NCBI RefSeq assembly: GCF_016774335.1
Contig: NZ_JAETWA010000014.1
Coordinates: 62,001-126,000 of the forward strand
Direction: 5' to 3'
Origin: Luteimonas saliphila
GTDB lineage: Bacteria; Pseudomonadota; Gammaproteobacteria; Xanthomonadales; Xanthomonadaceae
DNA length: 64,000 bases
Shown here: positions 60,559 to 64,000 of the stretch, piece after piece
How positions within the stretch are numbered: position 1 is the first letter of the stretch
Layout of the letters: each line of letters opens with the position of its first letter
The notes under the pieces: model-generated
Seen by the model: the letters and a program-made list of their open reading frames with translations, nothing else
What the model was told of the DNA's origin: nothing
Databases searched by the model: none
Program-made: the position numbers and the translations under genes

Positions 60559-61593
60559 ATGGGCGCCAACCCGGCCTACACCGTCCACGAAGCCGACGTG
60601 GAGCGAGACCGCGAGCTGATCCTCGGCCTGTGGCGCGGCAACCTCGGCGACGAGGCGCGGATGGCGCGCAAGTACGACTGGTTCTACCGCGAGTGTCCGT
60701 ACGGCGCGCCGCTGACCCTGCTGCTGCGCCACGAGGAAAGCGGCGCATGGGTGGGCGTGGCCAGCGCCGGTCCCCGGCGGATGATGCTGGGCGGGCGCCT
60801 GGTGCAGGCGGGCGTGCTGGTGGACCTGGCGGTGCTGCCCGCGCACCGCTCGCTGTTCCCGGCCTTGTCGCTGCAGATGGCGCTGATGGACGCGGGCGCG
60901 AAGCGCTTCGAACTGCTGTACGGATTTCCCAATCCCAAGGCCGCGGCCGTGTTCAAGCGCGTCGGCTACATCCCGTTGTGCAAGCTTGTGCGCCATGCGC
61001 GCGTGCTGCGCCACGGCGGCTACGTGCGGCGTCGGCTGCCTGCGCTGCTGGCCGGTCCGGCCGGTTGGGCGCTGGATGCGTTCGACCGGCTGCGCCTGCG
61101 CCTGCGCGGCGTGGGCACCCGCGGGCAGTGGCAGGACCGGGCGGATTCGACGCTGTCCGATCTCTGGTCGCCTGCGTCGGCCGGCGCGGGGCCGGTGTCG
61201 ATCCGCGACCTGACCTTCCTGCAGTGGCGCTTCGACCAGTCGCCGCTGGTGGACGTGCGCTACCTGCTGGTGCGCGGCGGCGGCGGTACGCCGCTGGCCT
61301 GGTTCGCCTGCGAGTCGCGGGAGAACGTGCTGTACGTGCACGACTTCTGGTCGCGGCGTGGGGTGGAGGGACCGTCCCGCGCGGAAGTGGCGACGCTGTT
61401 GCGCTGCGCCCGCGCAGGGGGGCACACCGCGATGTCGATCGAGCTCGGCGCCGCCGCAGCAGGAAGCGGCTGGCTCGACAACGGATTCGTCGCACGCGAG
61501 CCGCGCCCGGTGTTCTGGCGCCCGTGCGGCGCCACCCTGGAAGCGGTGGCCCCAGCCGACCTGTGGCTGACCGCCGCCGACGAGGACGAATGA
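60559..61593 (+). CDS. GNAT-family acetyltransferase
   Basis: 344-residue protein with two GNAT-like halves. Contains ARMARKYDWFYRECPYGAPL, VDLAVLPAHRSLFPALSLQM (the R/Q-x-x-G/A pantetheine site is modified), and LLYGFPNPKAAAVFKRVGYI. The C-terminal half (FLQWRFDQSPLVDVRYLLVR) resembles proteins of exopolysaccharide loci that acylate amino sugars. Last gene of the ACP-ligase-NadE-GNAT operon. The substrate is likely an amine made by the PLP decarboxylase or a deacetylated sugar (inference). Confidence 0.78.
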   Translation: MGANPAYTVHEADVERDRELILGLWRGNLGDEARMARKYDWFYRECPYGAPLTLLLRHEESGAWVGVASAGPRRMMLGGRLVQAGVLVDLAVLPAHRSLFPALSLQMALMDAGAKRFELLYGFPNPKAAAVFKRVGYIPLCKLVRHARVLRHGGYVRRRLPALLAGPAGWALDAFDRLRLRLRGVGTRGQWQDRADSTLSDLWSPASAGAGPVSIRDLTFLQWRFDQSPLVDVRYLLVRGGGGTPLAWFACESRENVLYVHDFWSRRGVEGPSRAEVATLLRCARAGGHTAMSIELGAAAAGSGWLDNGFVAREPRPVFWRPCGATLEAVAPADLWLTAADEDE

Positions 61594-61658
61594 CCACGCG
61601 CGCATCACGCGCGCGGGCAACGCGGAGGCGGCTCCCCGCAAGGGCGCCTGGAGGATCC

Positions 61659-62885
61659 ATGGACACGAAGCTGGCGGCCGTACTCCTGTTCTGCGCGCTG
61701 TTGCCCGGCTGCGCCGAATCGGCCTCGCCACCCGGGACGGATCCAGCGGCTCGAGCGCTTGGCGGCATCCAGGTCGAGCAGGTGCTCGCGCAGGGCCTTA
61801 CCGCCCCGACCGCCATCGCCAGCCCCCGCGACGGCAGTGGCCGCATGTTCGTGCTCGAACGCGAAGGCCGCATCCGCGTGCTCGATCGCGACGGCAAGCT
61901 CCTGCCCGAGCCCTACTACACGCGCGAGGTCGCGACCGGCGACGTGGAGCAGGGCCTGCTGGGCCTGGCCTTCGACCCCGCCTTCCGCGACAACGGCCGG
62001 CTCTACATCGCCTACAGCGGCGCCGCGCAGGGCGAACGCCACGGCCTGGTGCTGCGTCGCCTGTGGGCCGGCGACCCGGCCGCCAACCGCTTCGACGGCA
62101 AGGACGAGCAGGTGATGCGCGTGGAAGGCCTGGTCGCCAACCACAACGGCGGCCACATCGCCTTCGGCCCCGACGGCATGCTGTACTGGAGCGTCGGCGC
62201 CGGCACCGGCGAGCCTCGCGACCACGCCCATGCCCCGGCCACCGACAACCTGCTCGGCAAGATCCTGCGCATCGACGTGCGTGACGGCGCCAGCGGTGCG
62301 AAGAACACATGTGCGCAAAAGGGCCGTGCCGCCTACGCCATCCCCGCCGACAACCCCTACGCCGGCCAGCGCGGCGGGTGCGGCGAGATCTGGCTGCATG
62401 GTCTGCGCAACCCCTGGCGCTTCGGCATCGACCACGCCGATGGCGCGGTATGGATCGGCGATGTCGGCAAGGACCGCGAGGAAGTCAGCGTGTGGCGCAC
62501 CGGCGCTCCGCGCGACCTCGGCTTCCCGGGCTGCCAGGGCAGCCACGACTATCCGTCCACCGGCGCCACCGATTGCCCTGCCCGGACCGGTACCACCGGT
62601 CCGGTGTTCGAGTACGCGGGTCGCGAACGCGGCCGCTGCGCCGTCACCGGCGGTATCGTCTATCGCGGCGCCAACGTCGCGCTGAGGGGTGCCTACGTCT
62701 TCTCCGATTCCTGCTCCAGCGAACTGCTGGTCGGCCGCCTGTCCAGCACCGGCACACTCGAAGTCGCCTCACTCCCCAGCGGCGTCGCGCCTGGCTACGG
62801 CACCATCGCCTCGTTCGGCGAGGACGAGGACAACGAGCTGTGGTTCGTCAACCATCTGAATGGTGGGGTTTATCGGGTGAGGTGA
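61659..62885 (+). CDS. Sorbosone-dehydrogenase-like (PQQ-type) lipoprotein
   Basis: 408 residues; lipobox LPGC (Cys18). Beta-propeller: GLTAPTAIASPRDGSGRMFV, VEQGLLGLAFDPAFRDNGRL, VANHNGGHIAFGPDGMLYWS, EIWLHGLRNPWRFGIDHADG, WIGDVGKDREEVSVW. These match the soluble aldose dehydrogenase / HHIP-like fold with the LRNPWR-type motif. Cys residues CAQKGR, GGCGE, CQGSHD, DCPAR could form disulfides in the periplasm. GGAGG five bases before the ATG. Distinct in sequence from the paralogue at 56,510, and separated from the GNAT gene by 65 bp. Confidence 0.87.
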   Translation: MDTKLAAVLLFCALLPGCAESASPPGTDPAARALGGIQVEQVLAQGLTAPTAIASPRDGSGRMFVLEREGRIRVLDRDGKLLPEPYYTREVATGDVEQGLLGLAFDPAFRDNGRLYIAYSGAAQGERHGLVLRRLWAGDPAANRFDGKDEQVMRVEGLVANHNGGHIAFGPDGMLYWSVGAGTGEPRDHAHAPATDNLLGKILRIDVRDGASGAKNTCAQKGRAAYAIPADNPYAGQRGGCGEIWLHGLRNPWRFGIDHADGAVWIGDVGKDREEVSVWRTGAPRDLGFPGCQGSHDYPSTGATDCPARTGTTGPVFEYAGRERGRCAVTGGIVYRGANVALRGAYVFSDSCSSELLVGRLSSTGTLEVASLPSGVAPGYGTIASFGEDEDNELWFVNHLNGGVYRVR

Positions 62886-62914
62886 CGGGCTGCTCGGGAT
62901 CGGCACGGGAACAG

Positions 62915-63505
62915 TCAGTCCTGCAGGCCGGGCGTCGGCTCCGCGACAGTGTCGTCCGATGGCATCGCTCCTGGTTGCCCGCTCCGGGCCATCGCGTCGA
63001 ATACGCCATCGCGACGCACCCAGGCGTGGTACTGCGCCGCAGCCAGGTGCGTCAGTACCAGGGCGAACAACGCATAGCCGAGTACGCCGTGCGCGCCGCG
63101 CAACCAGGCGTAAAGCGTGGGGTCGTGCGGGACGAGTGCGGGCAGCCGCAGTGCGCCGACCATCTGCACCGGATAACCGCCTGCCGACAGCATCGACCAG
63201 CCGAGCAGCGGCATCGCGAACATCAGCGCGTACAGCAGCCAGTGCGAGGTTTTCGCGGCGAGGACCTGCGGGCGCGGCAGGTCCGCAGGCAGGGGCGGGG
63301 GTGGGCTTCGCCAGCGATGGTACAGCCGCACCAGCGCCAACAGCAGGATGGCGATGCCGAGTGGCCGGTGCAGATCGATCAGCATCGGCCGCAGCGCCAG
63401 CGATGCGACCATGCCCACGCCGATGAAGAGCATGGTCACGATCAGCGCGGCCATGCCCCAGTGCAACAACCGCGCAAGCGTATCGAAATGGCCGTGGCGA
63501 TTCAT
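62915..63505 (-). CDS. Cytochrome b561-type di-heme membrane protein
   Basis: 196 residues, four hydrophobic helices. Heme-ligating histidines occur in LARLLHWGMAALIV, LIDLHRPLGIAILLLALVRL, AKTSHWLLYALMFAMPLLGW, and GAHGVLGYALFALVLTHLAA, the YodB/CybB pattern. It passes electrons between quinone and a periplasmic acceptor. Its start overlaps the stop of the catalase-family gene (ATGA), a pairing commonly seen, implying a redox partnership. Confidence 0.9.
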   Translation of the reverse strand: MNRHGHFDTLARLLHWGMAALIVTMLFIGVGMVASLALRPMLIDLHRPLGIAILLLALVRLYHRWRSPPPPLPADLPRPQVLAAKTSHWLLYALMFAMPLLGWSMLSAGGYPVQMVGALRLPALVPHDPTLYAWLRGAHGVLGYALFALVLTHLAAAQYHAWVRRDGVFDAMARSGQPGAMPSDDTVAEPTPGLQD

Positions 63506-64000
63506 CGGGCAACCTCCTGCGCGGTGACGTCGCTCGCCGGCGGCGCCTGGTCGCGGGCGGTCTCGCGTTCGCGACGGTTGAAGGAAACCGAGTATGTCGC
63601 CGCGCGCGCCGCCAGGATCGGATCGCTGGACAGGGCGATGCCGTCAGGCACCACGGTCGGGTCGTAGTTCACGTCCCGGCATCGACCGGTGGCCTGCGGC
63701 TGGCTGCTTTCCAGCACGAGCACGCCGGCAATGTGGCGCCGACGGTTCCCGGGCCAGGCCTGCGCGGGATCATCGATCGGATCGCCGGGCGCAGCTTCGA
63801 CGATGACCAGGTTCCAGCGGAGCGGACCCTGCCGCAGCCGTGCCTGCAGATCCTCACGCAGGTAGTCGGGATCGGCCTGCCGGCGTTCGGCTTCGCTGAG
63901 CGGTTCGAACGGGGCCTGCGGCTCCATCGACCATCGTACGAAGCGTTCGCGACCCGCGGCGTCGACGAAACGGAATGCGTTGACGCCGTTGTATGCCGTA
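63502..64000 (-). CDS. Catalase-family peroxidase, N-terminal part outside window
   Basis: Only the C-terminal 165 residues are present; the frame runs off the window edge, where TAYNGVNAFRFVDAAGRERF and VRWSMEPQAPFEP continue upstream of the first Met. These match catalase-like (SrpA-type) peroxidases, with WNLVIVEAAPGDPIDDPAQA and WPGNRRRHIAGVLVLES characteristic of the family's C-terminus. Heme Tyr lies near GIALSSDPILAARAATYSVS. Followed by cytochrome b561. Confidence 0.88.
   Translation of the reverse strand, partial: TAYNGVNAFRFVDAAGRERFVRWSMEPQAPFEPLSEAERRQADPDYLREDLQARLRQGPLRWNLVIVEAAPGDPIDDPAQAWPGNRRRHIAGVLVLESSQPQATGRCRDVNYDPTVVPDGIALSSDPILAARAATYSVSFNRRERETARDQAPPASDVTAQEVAR

Noticed and set aside
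28457..61593. PEP-CTERM sorting signals and an exosortase in the polysaccharide locus
   Set aside because: No protein here ends in a PEP motif plus hydrophobic helix plus basic tail, and none of the membrane proteins has exosortase features.

Overview
The window is a high-GC bacterial chromosome segment with the gene order and protein types of the Xanthomonadaceae (a Lysobacter- or Luteimonas-like gammaproteobacterium). The evidence is the rpsP-rimM-trmD-rplS order, a Xanthomonas-type lexA operator (TTAGTAGTATTACTACTAA) in front of lexA-recA, a RecA of the Xanthomonas kind, and family-typical intergenic repeats: a CCCCAAT heptamer tract, and GTAGGAGCGGCTTCAGCCGCG units. I see no insertion sequence, prophage, CRISPR array or replication origin.

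The left third (1-28,112) is housekeeping. It holds a class IV aminotransferase cut by the window edge, the ribosomal/tRNA-modification operon (rpsP, rimM, trmD, rplS), hslR, katG with an OxyR-like site, a BaiN/HI0933-type flavoprotein and a DUF937 protein. A ClpB-like AAA+ protein follows, whose C-terminus is homologous to peptide release factor 2 but lacks the GGQ domain. Then come mutS, a TonB-dependent receptor, a multi-hairpin intergenic element, pncC, ubiB, lexA, recA, a frameshifted DUF3224 gene, a TfoX N-domain gene, an ABM-domain gene, recX, alaS, csrA, tRNA-Ser(GCT) and tRNA-Arg(ACG).

The centre and right (28,457-61,593) form a large exopolysaccharide locus resembling the glycan-assembly part of exosortase A (XrtA)-associated clusters. 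It carries at least six glycosyltransferases, a Wzx-type flippase, an O-antigen-ligase-like polymerase/ligase, three NodB-type deacetylases, a CapK-like adenylating enzyme, a PLP decarboxylase, an asparagine-synthase-type amidotransferase, an acyl carrier protein with an acyl-CoA ligase, an NAD-synthase-like ATP pyrophosphatase and a GNAT acetyltransferase. Eleven genes on the minus strand (52,627 down to 40,181) form one operon in which eight successive junctions are 4-nt start/stop overlaps. The amidotransferase and ACP/ligase genes lie on the plus strand to the right. Neither an exosortase nor PEP-CTERM tails are visible in this window.

The locus also carries three exported proteins: a right-handed beta-helix protein, an alpha-toroid lipoprotein, and an FG-GAP/UnbV repeat protein. 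The first and third end in the same two-part C-terminal module, RRNGxAPLxP followed by an Ala/Pro linker and xRITPxxxxLWxRxxxWxG. I do not recognise this as any described sorting signal, and it is the strongest candidate for something new here. The likely picture is a modified exopolysaccharide made at the inner membrane, with secreted proteins that bind or trim it.

The right edge (61,659-64,000) holds a sorbosone-dehydrogenase-like lipoprotein (a second one is at 56,510-57,772), a cytochrome b561 and the C-terminal part of a catalase-family peroxidase.
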